A stretch of DNA of 64,000 bases from Zhongshania aliphaticivorans. GTDB taxonomy: Bacteria; Pseudomonadota; Gammaproteobacteria; Pseudomonadales; Spongiibacteraceae. A program made the translations under genes and the position numbers. The stretch is from positions 1,690,615-1,754,614 of the forward strand of contig NZ_CACSIK010000001.1 in the NCBI RefSeq assembly GCF_902705875.1. The letters are read 5' to 3'. Below are positions 1-9,004 of this stretch, piece by piece (the stretch's first letter is position 1; each line of letters starts with the position of its first letter). Under the pieces are notes generated by a model that saw only the letters and a program-made list of their open reading frames with translations, made no database searches and was not told the DNA's origin.

Positions 1-240
1 GCGCCTACAGACCTGGCAATGGTACTTGGGCACCCGTAAATGCAAGGTCATTACTTGATTGCCCTGACGGGTGTGTTTCACCGTTCTTAAGTAGGTCGCT
101 TTAATACGCAAACACTTGCTCTGGCAATGCTTGCAAGGTGGCCTGTGAACAGGCTTTGCCCAAACTTGGATTCCTCTTCTACGGATTACCCGTTCAATCT
201 CAAGGCCAGGTATGCCTATAATTCTTCCTGCGTGGGACAT
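1..240 (-). CDS. ISL3-family transposase, N-terminal part (cut by window edge)
   Basis: An open frame on the minus strand starts at ATG 240 and runs off the left edge after 80 codons. A stop lies four codons upstream of the ATG and a GGAG ribosome site precedes it, which fixes the start. The fragment has the N-terminal layout of ISL3 transposases: a short leader containing IPGLEIERVIRR, then a zinc ribbon with Cys pairs at C36/C39 and C75/C78 around a basic, beta-rich stretch. The catalytic DDE domain would lie to the left of position 1. The family call rests on this zinc ribbon and on the nearby terminal sequence at 298-316. Whether the rest of the gene is intact cannot be seen. Confidence 0.8.
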   Translation of the reverse strand, partial: MSHAGRIIGIPGLEIERVIRRRGIQVWAKPVHRPPCKHCQSKCLRIKATYLRTVKHTRQGNQVMTLHLRVPKYHCQVCRR

Positions 241-316
241 CGGTGTTCTCCATTAAACTGGTCTTCGCAAAATCAGTTTAATGAATGCCGGTGTCCCCCG
301 TTAATGATGAAGAGCC
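1..316 (-). mobile_element. ISL3-family insertion sequence, one end only
   Basis: Upstream of the transposase start, the minus strand begins at 316 with GGCTCTTCATCATTAACGG. This is the GGCTCTTC-type terminus usual for ISL3 elements and is taken here as the transposase-proximal inverted repeat. About 75 bp of leader separates it from the start codon. ISL3 elements usually duplicate 8 bp of target, which would be 317-324 (gtctagca). The second end and the matching duplication are outside the window, so the boundary is recognised from the terminal sequence only. Confidence 0.65.
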
Positions 317-437
317 GTCTAGCATTTTGAACGAGGAGCGGAGCGACGAAGCCCCGAAGGGGGCAAAAACAGCCCCAAGGCTGTATCCTCGTACTGATGG
401 CGTTTGATTAAACTCTAATCTTGGTTTGAGGGTATAT
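317..437. other. Hairpin-rich non-coding segment beside the IS
   Basis: This stretch between the IS end and a small open frame holds two short perfect hairpins: gcccc/ggggc (351-355 with 360-364) and cagcc/ggctg (70s: 370-374 with 379-383). They sit in a purine-rich segment reading gaggagcggagcgacgaag. Neither is followed by a T run, so they do not look like terminators. No coding frame is convincing here. Confidence 0.4.
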
Positions 438-614
438 ATGAAAAATTCCGATGAAATTGAATACTTAAAACTACCAGATTGGTTGATACCTGAATCGAGA
501 GTTACCGAAATGGGGGCCATTGTATGGCATCTTTCACTTTTCCAAAGTTGGGTAGATGTTCGTTGCCCACTTCTTCGGGTACAGAATCGCTGGTCTGATG
601 TATTAGATGCTTAA
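438..614 (+). CDS. Small hypothetical protein, 58 aa
   Basis: An ATG at 438 follows a GAGGG ribosome-site candidate and opens a 58-codon frame starting MKNSDEIEYLKLPDWL and ending at 614. The product is acidic to neutral, with four tryptophans and no signal peptide or recognisable motif. I do not recognise it. It may be a short intact gene or the remnant of a longer one disrupted near the IS. A TTG twelve bases upstream is a less likely start. Confidence 0.35.
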   Translation: MKNSDEIEYLKLPDWLIPESRVTEMGAIVWHLSLFQSWVDVRCPLLRVQNRWSDVLDA

Positions 615-720
615 TCAATATAAATTGCTTTTAGCAAGAGGTGTAGCGATTTCCCATAGGAATGCCATCGACTTATAACAGCTAGAATTGTTCACATTAA
701 AATAAAGGGTGAAGTTTGTA

Positions 721-747
721 GCGCCTAGTTATACCTACTTTAGGCGC
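721..747. other. 7-bp inverted repeat downstream of the acyl-CoA reductase gene
   Basis: GCGCCTA (721-727) pairs with TAGGCGC (741-747) around a 13-nt loop, just beyond the stop of the minus-strand reductase gene. It may be the 3' hairpin of that transcript, but no T run follows on the minus strand, so terminator function is doubtful. Confidence 0.35.
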
Positions 748-767
748 CACGGTTGCCTATCTATAAC

Positions 768-2306
768 TTATGCAGCTTGTTCCTGTGTTGTGTTAATTAC
801 CACTGCGCTAGGCAGGTGATTGGTTTGTTTGCGACCTTTTAAGGCGTAACAGTTTAGGCCTGCCATGTGGACTTTTCGTAAATAGGTTTCCCAGTTGATT
901 GCATTGGAATCTACGGGAAACAGGGCTTGATCGGCGCTTCCCATGCGTTTTGCTAAGTCCAATAGCTTGTTGTTGTGAAAGATGTAATTTGGTTCTGTAT
1001 AGAATGAAAATACCGTGGACAAGGCCATTGCTGCATCGAGATTACGCCGCGCTTTTAGTCCTCGTTTCATGCCTAATTTCACGAGGGTTTGGCTAATCAC
1101 GGAAAGGATGACACTTAGACATAGTGTAATTGCTGAGAACAGTTTTCTATTAACGGCAATAAAGGGTTTACGCGGTTGCCGTAAAAACAGCTTGTCGTAA
1201 CTGCCGTGGTTTTCTTTTGCCTCGGCCATAAGGTGGTCTATGAATGCGCCTAGGGTTAAAGGGTTGGCGGAGCCGCTGCAGCACTGATAAATGTGTTGAT
1301 TGCCGGGGTTTTTAAACTGCTCGGCGAGTGATAATAAGATGCTGTTAGAGACTAAGTCAGCGGGGATAACGTCAATAACGCCACTTCGTTTGCCAGGGAA
1401 AAAACTCACCTTTTCTTTTGCATAGGCGAGCAAGATAGCGTCGGCAACTTTAACGCCCTCGATCCAGCCTGGAGAGGGTTCTCTGAGGGTGCTTTCTATT
1501 ATCGAGGGGCGAAGTAGGGTGAGAGAGTAGCCACGCAGAGATTTTAATAGGAGTTGCTCACCAAGCCATTTTGTAAAGGTGTAAGTGTCATTCCAGCCGT
1601 AGGCGTTGGCTTCGCGAATACCAAGATCGATAAGCTCTCTTTTCAAAGCCTTTCCGGAATATTTTGCTTTTGTTTGGCTGATTTTAAATTCTAGCTCTTC
1701 AATTAGATTGCCAACTTCAAAGTAGCCTTCTTTATGGCGCGGGATGTCCGCATGACGTGGAACGGTGACCGTTTCGTGAATGTGGCCTTCATTAAAGCCG
1801 TTGACGTAGCAAGTGGAGACTTGAATGACGGGGACGTTACCCGCCAAATCTGACATCTCAATAATGTTCCGCAGGCTAATGGTGTTGATGTTTAGCGCGC
1901 GGTCTAGCTCCTCGCGGAAATTAACACTGGCGGCACAGTTAACAACGGCATCCACTTTTGAGGCCAGCTGTCTGAACTCTACTCGTGGAAGCCCGAATTG
2001 ATGCTCGGTGATTTCCCCGCTGATGCAGTGTACTTTGCTATGACAAAAATCATTAAAGTACTCTGGCGTGTTTAATTTTAGAAATTCGAATACTGATGAT
2101 GTTGCAATTTCGTTGGCGAAGCGGCTCTCGGCGTTGATGTGTTTTTTGGAGCCTCTGATGAGCAGGTATACGCCCCCGATGTCGGGGATCGTGCGCATTA
2201 TTTTCTCAAGCATTACTTTGCCCACAAAGCCTGTGGTGCCGGTAATAAGTATATGCTTCCCTTTGAGTAGCTTAAGGGTTTGAGAAACGTCCTTGTGTGT
2301 ATTCAT
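768..2306 (-). CDS. Fatty acyl-CoA reductase (male-sterility / NAD_binding_4 type)
   Basis: The 512-residue product should reduce long-chain acyl-CoA (or fatty aldehyde) with NADPH, giving fatty alcohol for wax ester or related lipids. It opens with a Rossmann fold containing GTTGFVG (residues 23-29) and has the extended short-chain-dehydrogenase YxxxK signature as YTFTK (242-246). The NAAS-like segment VVNCAASVNF (121-130) is also typical. The C-terminal 150 residues carry a hydrophobic stretch and the sterile-like region. The length matches the roughly 510-residue bacterial alcohol-forming reductases known from Marinobacter. No wax ester synthase gene is nearby, so the end product is inferred. 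The gene stands alone, with a 435-bp intergenic region upstream. Confidence 0.82.
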   Translation of the reverse strand: MNTHKDVSQTLKLLKGKHILITGTTGFVGKVMLEKIMRTIPDIGGVYLLIRGSKKHINAESRFANEIATSSVFEFLKLNTPEYFNDFCHSKVHCISGEITEHQFGLPRVEFRQLASKVDAVVNCAASVNFREELDRALNINTISLRNIIEMSDLAGNVPVIQVSTCYVNGFNEGHIHETVTVPRHADIPRHKEGYFEVGNLIEELEFKISQTKAKYSGKALKRELIDLGIREANAYGWNDTYTFTKWLGEQLLLKSLRGYSLTLLRPSIIESTLREPSPGWIEGVKVADAILLAYAKEKVSFFPGKRSGVIDVIPADLVSNSILLSLAEQFKNPGNQHIYQCCSGSANPLTLGAFIDHLMAEAKENHGSYDKLFLRQPRKPFIAVNRKLFSAITLCLSVILSVISQTLVKLGMKRGLKARRNLDAAMALSTVFSFYTEPNYIFHNNKLLDLAKRMGSADQALFPVDSNAINWETYLRKVHMAGLNCYALKGRKQTNHLPSAVVINTTQEQAA

Positions 2307-2741
2307 AAGCGCTGACCTCTGTGATTCGTACCGATATACACCGATTAGATTTGCAGGTTTGCCTTAATTCCATGTTAACGAAAATTTTTGACCCTGGTGT
2401 TACAGGGGGGGTGATGAATCCTTTGTTTTGAATAATGCATCAAGTGAGCCAATTGGAGATTATTACATCAGGTTTTTTGTTTAGGGTAATTTGATGCATA
2501 ACGACGACGTTATGCTTGATATCGTCGACGAAGTTTCAGTGTTATTGGTTTGGCGTCATTTTTGTCATGGCGCTAATTGCCTTTTAAAACAAATAATGCA
2601 CTGAAATTATGCTGGGGTTTTCACTCTGCTTTTTTATTGTGCGGTGTATTCACTGTAAATTTGTCACAGCTATTACGTGTTAAGCCTTGATTCAGTTAGC
2701 CCTGACCATAATGCATCCATTCTTATTGATGGAGTCCTATT
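2307..2741. promoter_or_regulatory. Divergent 435-bp intergenic region with inverted repeats
   Basis: This gap separates the divergent reductase and outer-membrane protein genes, so it should hold both promoters. Two symmetric elements stand out. ATGCATCAA (2435-2443) is repeated inverted as TTGATGCAT (2491-2499). An adjacent hairpin has 8-bp arms, GCATAACG (2496-2503) and CGTTATGC (2508-2515), around ACGA. They could be operator sites or a cruciform. I do not recognise the binding protein, and no promoter hexamers are convincing. Confidence 0.4.
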
Positions 2742-3413
2742 ATGAAGAAGCTTTCTATAATTACCCTTGCCATGGTTTCTTTGTTTCCGATGTTGGCTGA
2801 GGCAGATCATTTACGACGCGGCAGTCATACCTACCGAAGTGAACCCTCGATGTATTTGTTTGGTGGCGCTAGTTTGTCGTCATATAACTTTAGTCGCTCT
2901 GATTATCGTTACAGCTTTGGTGACGGCAGCTTGTCTGATATCACCTTGGATACTGAATCGACCGGTGTGCGTATCGGTATGGGCTTCGATTTTAGTCCTG
3001 AGCTGGGTTTAGAGTTTGGGTATGTTTCTTTGGGCTCGCTGAGTGGCAGTGCCGTATCTGATGGTAGCCAAGTGTTAAATGATGGCTTTAGTGCTGGTCG
3101 AGTGAATATGGATGCGGATGCTGACGGTGTCTTTGTGGGGCTTAATGTTCACACCCCTCATCGTGAGCCGGTGGGCATGTTCGCTCGTTTTGGTCTATAC
3201 AGCTGGGAGCTAGAAGGGACCGTGGAAGATAGCAGTAGAATTGGCGATTTTGTGGTTGAGGGAACGGATCCCTATGCGGGTATTGGTGTGCGTATGTCGA
3301 TTGCCGAAAATGCTGCCGTAACCTTGACCTATGATTACTACCTTCTTGATGACGATGAATCGATAAATATGTCTGCCAATACCTTGTCTGTAGATATGGT
3401 GTTTCGCTTCTAA
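2742..3413 (+). CDS. Outer-membrane beta-barrel protein
   Basis: The 223-residue product has a clear Sec signal peptide (MKKLSIITLAMVSLFPMLAEA, cleavage after about residue 21). Alternating amphipathic strands follow, and the protein ends in phenylalanine (VDMVFRF), the usual signature for outer-membrane insertion. Glycine- and tyrosine-rich strands such as GVRIGMGFDF and YAGIGVRMSI fit an 8-stranded OmpA/OmpW-like barrel. A GGAG ribosome site precedes the ATG, and a strong terminator follows at once, so it is a single-gene transcript. The substrate or role is unknown. Paired inverted repeats in the upstream gap may regulate it. Confidence 0.72.
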   Translation: MKKLSIITLAMVSLFPMLAEADHLRRGSHTYRSEPSMYLFGGASLSSYNFSRSDYRYSFGDGSLSDITLDTESTGVRIGMGFDFSPELGLEFGYVSLGSLSGSAVSDGSQVLNDGFSAGRVNMDADADGVFVGLNVHTPHREPVGMFARFGLYSWELEGTVEDSSRIGDFVVEGTDPYAGIGVRMSIAENAAVTLTYDYYLLDDDESINMSANTLSVDMVFRF

Positions 3414-3440
3414 ACTAAGGTTTACTGTGTGGATTTTTGA

Positions 3441-3472
3441 GCCCTGCCAGCGTTTGCTGGCAGGGCTTTTTT
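3441..3472 (+). terminator. Rho-independent terminator
   Basis: An 11-bp perfect stem (GCCCTGCCAGC, 3441-3451, with 3456-3466), a GTTT loop and six T residues follow the outer-membrane protein gene. Confidence 0.92.
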
Positions 3473-3623
3473 GTGCCCATGCGGGTTAGGATTGTTCATG
3501 AACAAGATTTAATGCTTTTACGCGCCAGCCTTACGCATAATCTGGGTTTCGTCACGCTGTCTGGCAGGACATTGGTTTTCGGTGTCGGTATAGTGTGGCC
3601 AACGCATTGTTATCGGAGTAAAC

Positions 3624-4130
3624 ATGGCAGAATTAAATTTCACAGTGAATGGTCAGGCCCAGGCGTTGACCGTGGATGCAGGCACGCCCTTGCTTTGGGT
3701 GTTGCGTGAACAGCTGGCAATGACGGGAACTAAATTTGGCTGTGGAATGGGCTTGTGCGGAGCATGTACTGTGCACGTAGATGGCAACCCAGTACGCAGT
3801 TGTAGCTATCCTGTGGAATTTATTGATGGCAAGAGTGTAACCACTATTGAAGGTTTGGCTGAGTCTGACGACGCCCTGCATCCGGTTCAGCAGGCATGGT
3901 TAGAAATGAATGTGCCGCAATGTGGTTACTGCCAGTCGGGACAAATTATGTCGGCTGTGGCGTTGTTAGCGTCAAATCAAGCGCCTAGCGATGAGCAAAT
4001 TGATGCCGCAATGTCAGGCAATATATGCCGATGCGGCACTTATCCCCGCATCCGTAAAGCAATTCATCGGGCGTCAGAATTGACGGTGCAATATTATCAG
4101 CCGAACAAGACAAGCGAGGTGGCCTCATGA
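3624..4130 (+). CDS. (2Fe-2S) subunit of a molybdenum hydroxylase (isoquinoline 1-oxidoreductase alpha type)
   Basis: The 168-residue protein is the small electron-transfer subunit of a xanthine-dehydrogenase-family enzyme. The plant-ferredoxin-like cluster is bound by C40, C45, C48 and C60 (CGMGLCGAC). The second, helical cluster is bound by C100, C103 (CGYCQSGQ), C135 and C137 (CRCG). Length and spacing match IorA/CoxS-type subunits. A GGAG site sits before the ATG. The stop overlaps the start of the large-subunit gene by 4 bp (ATGA), implying translational coupling. It has no Tat signal of its own and probably travels with the large subunit. Confidence 0.9.
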   Translation: MAELNFTVNGQAQALTVDAGTPLLWVLREQLAMTGTKFGCGMGLCGACTVHVDGNPVRSCSYPVEFIDGKSVTTIEGLAESDDALHPVQQAWLEMNVPQCGYCQSGQIMSAVALLASNQAPSDEQIDAAMSGNICRCGTYPRIRKAIHRASELTVQYYQPNKTSEVAS

Positions 4131-6292
4131 GTCTATCTCGCCGTAGTTTCATTAAGAGCACCGCGCTATTGGGCGGTGGACTTGCCATTGGTTTTAATCT
4201 CAGTGCCTGCTCTAAATCACAGCCTTACCCAAATATGAATGCGACGGCCTTGCAGCCCAATGCGTTTTTGCAAGTAACTGCGAGTGGTGATGTGGTTTTG
4301 CAGCTTCATAAAGTGGAAATGGGGCAGGGGGTGTATACCGGCCTTACCACACTTGCGGCTGAAGAGTTAAAAATGGATCCGGCGCTAATCAAGGTTGAAC
4401 ACGCCGAATTTCATCCTGATTTTCGGGATCCTGAGTTTTACGTGATGATTACCGGTGGTAGCTCGTCTGCCAGGTTGAGCTACCAACCATTAAGAGAGGC
4501 GGCCGCGACGGTTGCGGCACTTTTAAAGGCTGCGGCGGCTCAACAATTGGATGTTTCCGAGTCAACATTGAGTTTGCGTGATGGTCGTATTGTCCACGTA
4601 AATGGGGATATATCTTTCGCCGATGTTATTGCCACAGCTAGAACCTTACCAGCTCCCGCAGCGGTCACCTTAACTTCACCGCAAGATTTCCAATACATTG
4701 GTCGTGTTAATCAGCGTTTAGACGCAATTGATAAAGTCACTGGCAACTCGCAATTTGGTATCGATGTGACGTATCCAGAGGCCTTAACCGCAGTGATGTT
4801 ACGTTCTCCATCTTTTGGTGGTAAAGCGACAAGCTTTGATGCCGTTGCGGCTTTGGCAAAGCCGGGGGTTAAATCTGTCATTAATGTAGACGGTGCTATT
4901 GCTGTTATAGCGCAAACATATTGGCAGGCTAAGCAAGCGGCCTCGGCAGTGACGGTAACTTGGGGAAAAGGCCCTTTAGCCGGTGTGAGTAGCGAATCGC
5001 TACGTGCAGAGCGCCATACCTTAATAGAAACCAAGTCAGGCAAAAATGTCGAAGAAGAAGGCGAACAAAGTGCTGCGGTTGGCGAGCTGATAGAGGCTCT
5101 TTACGATGTGCCTTATTTGGCCCACGCGACCATGGAACCCATGAATGCAGTGGCCGTGGTTACTGATGAATCCATAGAAATCTGGACTGGCAACCAATCA
5201 CCCGATATTGCCTTGTCAGCGATTGCGGATGCAACTGGCCATCGTCGTGAGCAAATTCGCATCCACAACCAAATGTTAGGCGGCGGGTTTGGTCGTCGTA
5301 TCATGCCGGATTATTTAATTGAGGCAGCTAGAATTGCGCAGCTTAGCGGTTATCCAATTAAACTGGTGTGGAGTCGAGAAGATGATATGCGGGGAGATTA
5401 TTATCGTCCCAACTCGTCGGTTAAAATGTCTGCCACTATTGATGGCAATACAGTGACAAGCTTACAGGCAAAAGTTGCTGCGCCCAGTATTATGGGGCAA
5501 TTTGTTGGCGCCGTGACAAATACCCTTTTACCGCAATGGCTGCCTAATGCGCTACACCCTCAAATTGGAAATTTAGCGGCAAGTTCTGACCCTGCCGCAA
5601 CCGAAGGGCTGGTTCATACCGATTATGATTTCCCGTATAAGCGTACCGATTATGTGATGCAAGAAACCAGTGTTCCCATTGGTTATTGGCGATCGGTTGG
5701 CCACTCTCAAAATGGTTTTTTCATGGAGAGCTTTATCGATGAGCTCGCTGCACGTACAAAACAAGACCCCTTGCAATTCCGTCTTGATCATTTGCCCGCA
5801 GATTCTAGCCGTCGTAGGGTATTAGAAGAGCTTAGAGTCAAAGCTGATTGGGGTAATCCTGTTAAGGGGCAGTTTCAGGGCTTGGCCGTACATGAATCTT
5901 TTCAGACTATGGTTGGGCAGTGTGTATCGGTGTCGATAGAAGCCAACAAGATCAATGTTCACAGTGTTGTTTGCGTTGTAGATTGCGGACTAGCGATTAA
6001 CCCCGATATTGTTACTGCGCAAATGGAAGGCGGGATTGTGTTTGCGCTCACTGCGGCATTGAAAGGTGACATCACCATCATGGATGGCGCTGTGCAGCAG
6101 AGTAATTTTCATGATTATGAATTATTGCGGATGAATGAAAGTCCTGACATTGTCGTGCATATCATGGAAAATGCGTCTTCCCCGACAGGTGTAGGGGAGC
6201 CGGGTGTTCCGCCATTAGCGCCGGCATTAGCCAATGCGGTGTTTGCTGCAACAGGGCAGCGCTTGCGGCAATTACCACTTAAATTGGTATGA
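4127..6292 (+). CDS. Molybdopterin-binding subunit of a molybdenum hydroxylase (isoquinoline 1-oxidoreductase beta type)
   Basis: The 721-residue large subunit has an N-terminal Tat signal (SRRSFIK at residues 4-10, then a hydrophobic stretch ending LSACS), so the complex is exported folded to the periplasm. Molybdenum-cofactor motifs include the glycine-rich [12 protein letters not shown]-terminal GVGEPG carries the presumed catalytic glutamate (E691). As in IorAB, no FAD subunit is encoded beside it, so electrons probably pass to a cytochrome or the respiratory chain. Substrates in this family include N-heterocycles and aldehydes; the one used here cannot be read from sequence. moaCDE at 28.8-30 kb would help supply the pterin. 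Confidence 0.88.
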   Translation: MSLSRRSFIKSTALLGGGLAIGFNLSACSKSQPYPNMNATALQPNAFLQVTASGDVVLQLHKVEMGQGVYTGLTTLAAEELKMDPALIKVEHAEFHPDFRDPEFYVMITGGSSSARLSYQPLREAAATVAALLKAAAAQQLDVSESTLSLRDGRIVHVNGDISFADVIATARTLPAPAAVTLTSPQDFQYIGRVNQRLDAIDKVTGNSQFGIDVTYPEALTAVMLRSPSFGGKATSFDAVAALAKPGVKSVINVDGAIAVIAQTYWQAKQAASAVTVTWGKGPLAGVSSESLRAERHTLIETKSGKNVEEEGEQSAAVGELIEALYDVPYLAHATMEPMNAVAVVTDESIEIWTGNQSPDIALSAIADATGHRREQIRIHNQMLGGGFGRRIMPDYLIEAARIAQLSGYPIKLVWSREDDMRGDYYRPNSSVKMSATIDGNTVTSLQAKVAAPSIMGQFVGAVTNTLLPQWLPNALHPQIGNLAASSDPAATEGLVHTDYDFPYKRTDYVMQETSVPIGYWRSVGHSQNGFFMESFIDELAARTKQDPLQFRLDHLPADSSRRRVLEELRVKADWGNPVKGQFQGLAVHESFQTMVGQCVSVSIEANKINVHSVVCVVDCGLAINPDIVTAQMEGGIVFALTAALKGDITIMDGAVQQSNFHDYELLRMNESPDIVVHIMENASSPTGVGEPGVPPLAPALANAVFAATGQRLRQLPLKLV

Positions 6293-6377
6293 GCTGCTGC
6301 AGGGCTATTTTTAAAGTAATATCTCGTGTTTTGCTTTTAAGATATTGTTTTATTTAAATTTTATAAGTTGATTTGTT

Positions 6378-7478
6378 ATGAGTAATAGTTCTAAGGTCGG
6401 TATTGAATATCCTTTTGACGGCGTACCGCAAAAAGGGGAATGGATAGAAGTTGCCAAAGGTATTTATTGGCTACAGATGTCATTGCCAATGGCCTTAGAC
6501 CATATAAACCTTTATGTCCTTGAAGATAATGAGGGCTGGTGGATTGTTGATACAGGCATAAAGCTGGGTGACACCCGTGAGCGTTGGGAGTTATTACTGG
6601 CTAATCAGATGTCAGCAAAACCTGTTTTGGGGGTGATTTGTACCCATATGCACCCAGATCACGTGGGACAGGCTGGGTGGTTGTGCGATAGCTTACGGGT
6701 TCCATTGTATATGAGCGCACAAGAGTATTTATCAGCCCGTGTATTTACCACCATGCCACAGGGTGAGGTGAGCTGGACAGCAGAACGCCACTATCGCCGT
6801 GCTGGACTTGGTGATGATTACTTGCAAAGTGATGGTGCCAAGCGGCGGGGTTTTGGTTTTATTGTTGAGCCTTTGCCCCTGTCATACAACCGTTTAAAAG
6901 ACGGGCAGCATTTTACAATTGGCGGGCGAGAATGGCGTGTAATGACGGGGGCTGGGCATTCACCAGAGCATGTATCGCTATACTGTGAAGCTGATAAATT
7001 AATGTTGTCGGGTGATCAGATTATCCCTCGCATCACCTCAAATGTTAGTGTCATGCCATCAGAACCTGAGGCTAATCCATTGCAAGATTGGTTTGACGGA
7101 TTACGTCGTTTCCGACGTGATATTGATGCCGATACCTTGGTAATGCCGGCCCACAATGCTCCATTTTATGGAGTGCACCCACGTTTGGATTATTTGATTG
7201 CTCACCACGAGGGTCATCTCGCGGCTATTGAGAAGGCCTGCGTAGAACCACAAAAAGCGATTAACTTATTTGGTGTGCTGTTTTCACGGGAAATTGGCAG
7301 TTCACAACTTGAATTGGCGTTGGGAGAAGTCATTGCCCATTTGCATTTCTTGTGCGCGGAAGGTCGTATGACGAGGGTGCTGGATGAAGATGGCGTATAT
7401 TGCTATCAGACCCTCGATATTAACAATTGCCCTTACCAAGCTGTTAATGAATTGGACGAAGGTCCCATGGAGGTATAA
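6378..7478 (+). CDS. Metallo-beta-lactamase-fold hydrolase
   Basis: The 366-residue protein has the dinuclear metal-binding motif THMHPDHVG (H90, H92, D94, H95). The later ligands are in GAGHSPEHVSL, SGDQII and the final PAHNAPF. The C-terminal 90 residues resemble the winged-helix tail seen in LACTB2-type members. It has no signal peptide and is probably cytoplasmic. It lies 85 bp after the molybdenum hydroxylase and 2 bp before the HIT gene, so all may be co-transcribed in a catabolic unit. Its substrate (a thioester, lactone or other ester) is not predictable. The ribosome site is weak. Confidence 0.82.
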   Translation: MSNSSKVGIEYPFDGVPQKGEWIEVAKGIYWLQMSLPMALDHINLYVLEDNEGWWIVDTGIKLGDTRERWELLLANQMSAKPVLGVICTHMHPDHVGQAGWLCDSLRVPLYMSAQEYLSARVFTTMPQGEVSWTAERHYRRAGLGDDYLQSDGAKRRGFGFIVEPLPLSYNRLKDGQHFTIGGREWRVMTGAGHSPEHVSLYCEADKLMLSGDQIIPRITSNVSVMPSEPEANPLQDWFDGLRRFRRDIDADTLVMPAHNAPFYGVHPRLDYLIAHHEGHLAAIEKACVEPQKAINLFGVLFSREIGSSQLELALGEVIAHLHFLCAEGRMTRVLDEDGVYCYQTLDINNCPYQAVNELDEGPMEV

Positions 7479-7480
7479 AG

Positions 7481-7924
7481 ATGCAGGGCGGATTATTTGG
7501 CGAAGAAATGGCCGCTGAAAATTGCATTTTTTGCAAAATCCTAAGCGGCAAAGCGCCGGGACATATCATTTATCGCGATGACGACATAATGTGTTTTCTC
7601 GATATTGCCCCGGTCTCTATGGGCCATACCCTGATTATTCCCGTTAAGCATCACGACAATATCTTTACTTTGAGCGATTCTGAAGTCACAGCGTTGGCAC
7701 GCCAATCAAAACGTTTGGCACCAATTGTTAAACGAGTTACAGGTGCCGACGGCTTGGGCGTTCACCAGCTCAATGGTCGTGCAGCAGGACAAACTGTCTT
7801 TCATTACCACACCCACCTCATCCCGTGTTTTCATGGTCAATCAATGCAAATACATGGCCGTAAAGCCGCTCCTCAAGCCGAATTGGCAGACATGGCGGAG
7901 CGATTACGCGCAGCCCTAGCGTAA
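7481..7924 (+). CDS. HIT-family nucleotide-binding hydrolase
   Basis: The 147-residue protein belongs to the histidine triad family, which hydrolyses nucleoside phosphoramidates or dinucleoside polyphosphates. The triad is HYHTHLIP (H108, H110, H112). The N-terminal CIFCKILSGKAPGHIIYRDD is the usual zinc-binding/HIT opening. The start at 7481 has a GAGG site inside the end of the preceding gene, 2 bp from its stop, indicating one operon. An internal ATG at 7508 is possible but lacks a better site. Confidence 0.88.
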   Translation: MQGGLFGEEMAAENCIFCKILSGKAPGHIIYRDDDIMCFLDIAPVSMGHTLIIPVKHHDNIFTLSDSEVTALARQSKRLAPIVKRVTGADGLGVHQLNGRAAGQTVFHYHTHLIPCFHGQSMQIHGRKAAPQAELADMAERLRAALA

Positions 7925-8071
7925 CAGCCTTTTTAGATTAGGCTCTGACCGGTTTTGCTTATCACGATGACGTCTATTGTTATTGTGATTGGTCTTGTCA
8001 TCGTCAAAAATATCTCAAAGTCGATGCGGTATAGCATCAACATCAAATAATAATTGAGAGGAAACGTCAGC

Positions 8072-8941
8072 ATGGCAATGCCAAACGACATAAAAGTAAT
8101 AGATTTGATGCTAAGCGTACCAGGCGAAGATAATAGTCAGTGGTACGAGTTTATGAAGCCATTGCTCATGGATGAAGAGAGCCGGACCATGTTTAAGATG
8201 CCGGCACAGTATATGTTTAAGGACATTCCTGAGAGCGGTAAAAAAGAAGATTACATTGCCTATACCATTGAGCAAATGGATAAACACAATATTGAGCGCG
8301 CCATGCTTGGTATCGACGACCACAATGTTATTGCTCAAGAAGCGTTGGCTCGCCATCCAGACCGCTTTTTTGCCAGTCTTGAAGTGAACCCGAATAATGG
8401 CATGGATGAAGTCCGTAAAATTGTGCGCCTGCATCAAACGTATGGCATTAAAGCCATTACGGGCTTTGCTTCAGGCCTCTGCCCACAAGTGCCTTATGAC
8501 GATAAAAAATGGTATCCCATCTACGCCAAGTGCGTTGAACTCGATATTCCATTTTGTCCCTGTGTTGGGGTGCCGGGGCCGCGCCTACCGATGGCACCAC
8601 AGAAAGTAGAGCTATTGGATGAGGTGTGTTGGTTTTTCCCAGAATTAAAAGTAGTAATGCGTCATGGCGCTGAGCCTTGGGAAAAGCTCGCTTGGAAGCT
8701 GATGCTCAAATACCCCAATTTGTACTATATGACCAGCGCGTTTGCGCCAAAGCATTACCCTGAGGAAATCGTGAAGTTCGCGAATAGTCGCGGTGCCGAC
8801 AAGGTGATGTACGCGGGTTATTTTCCCATGGGCTTATCCCTAGATCGTATTTTTAAGGACATGCCGAACGTGCCGTTTAAGGGCGAGGTGTGGCCAAAAT
8901 TTTTACGAGATAACGCAAGGAGGGTATTCAAGCTAGATTAA
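8072..8941 (+). CDS. Amidohydrolase-2 family metal-dependent hydrolase
   Basis: The 289-residue TIM-barrel protein resembles the ACMSD / gamma-resorcylate decarboxylase group (amidohydrolase family 2). Visible features are a degenerate N-terminal metal site (VIDLM instead of the usual D-x-H), the strand EVNPNNGMDEV, and VVMRHGAEPWEKL with the conserved histidine before a PW pair. The start is set by the GAGAGG site at 8055-8060, 11 bp before the ATG; a TTG at 8054 is unlikely. With the usual HxH missing near the N-terminus, metal binding or activity may be altered. It follows the HIT gene by 147 bp and precedes an NTF2-like gene on the same strand. Confidence 0.75.
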   Translation: MAMPNDIKVIDLMLSVPGEDNSQWYEFMKPLLMDEESRTMFKMPAQYMFKDIPESGKKEDYIAYTIEQMDKHNIERAMLGIDDHNVIAQEALARHPDRFFASLEVNPNNGMDEVRKIVRLHQTYGIKAITGFASGLCPQVPYDDKKWYPIYAKCVELDIPFCPCVGVPGPRLPMAPQKVELLDEVCWFFPELKVVMRHGAEPWEKLAWKLMLKYPNLYYMTSAFAPKHYPEEIVKFANSRGADKVMYAGYFPMGLSLDRIFKDMPNVPFKGEVWPKFLRDNARRVFKLD

Positions 8942-9004
8942 GCGCTAAAGGCCTTGGATCTAGCAACAACAATAACAATAAATATAAGCGCAAGGAGATG
9001 GTTA

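Noticed and set aside
127..330. Plus-strand 67-codon frame
   Set aside because: It is antisense to the ISL3 transposase start and IS end, which have clear protein and terminal-sequence support.
721..747. Possible integron attC site
   Set aside because: There is an inverted repeat, but no matching core-site pair or cassette array is seen.
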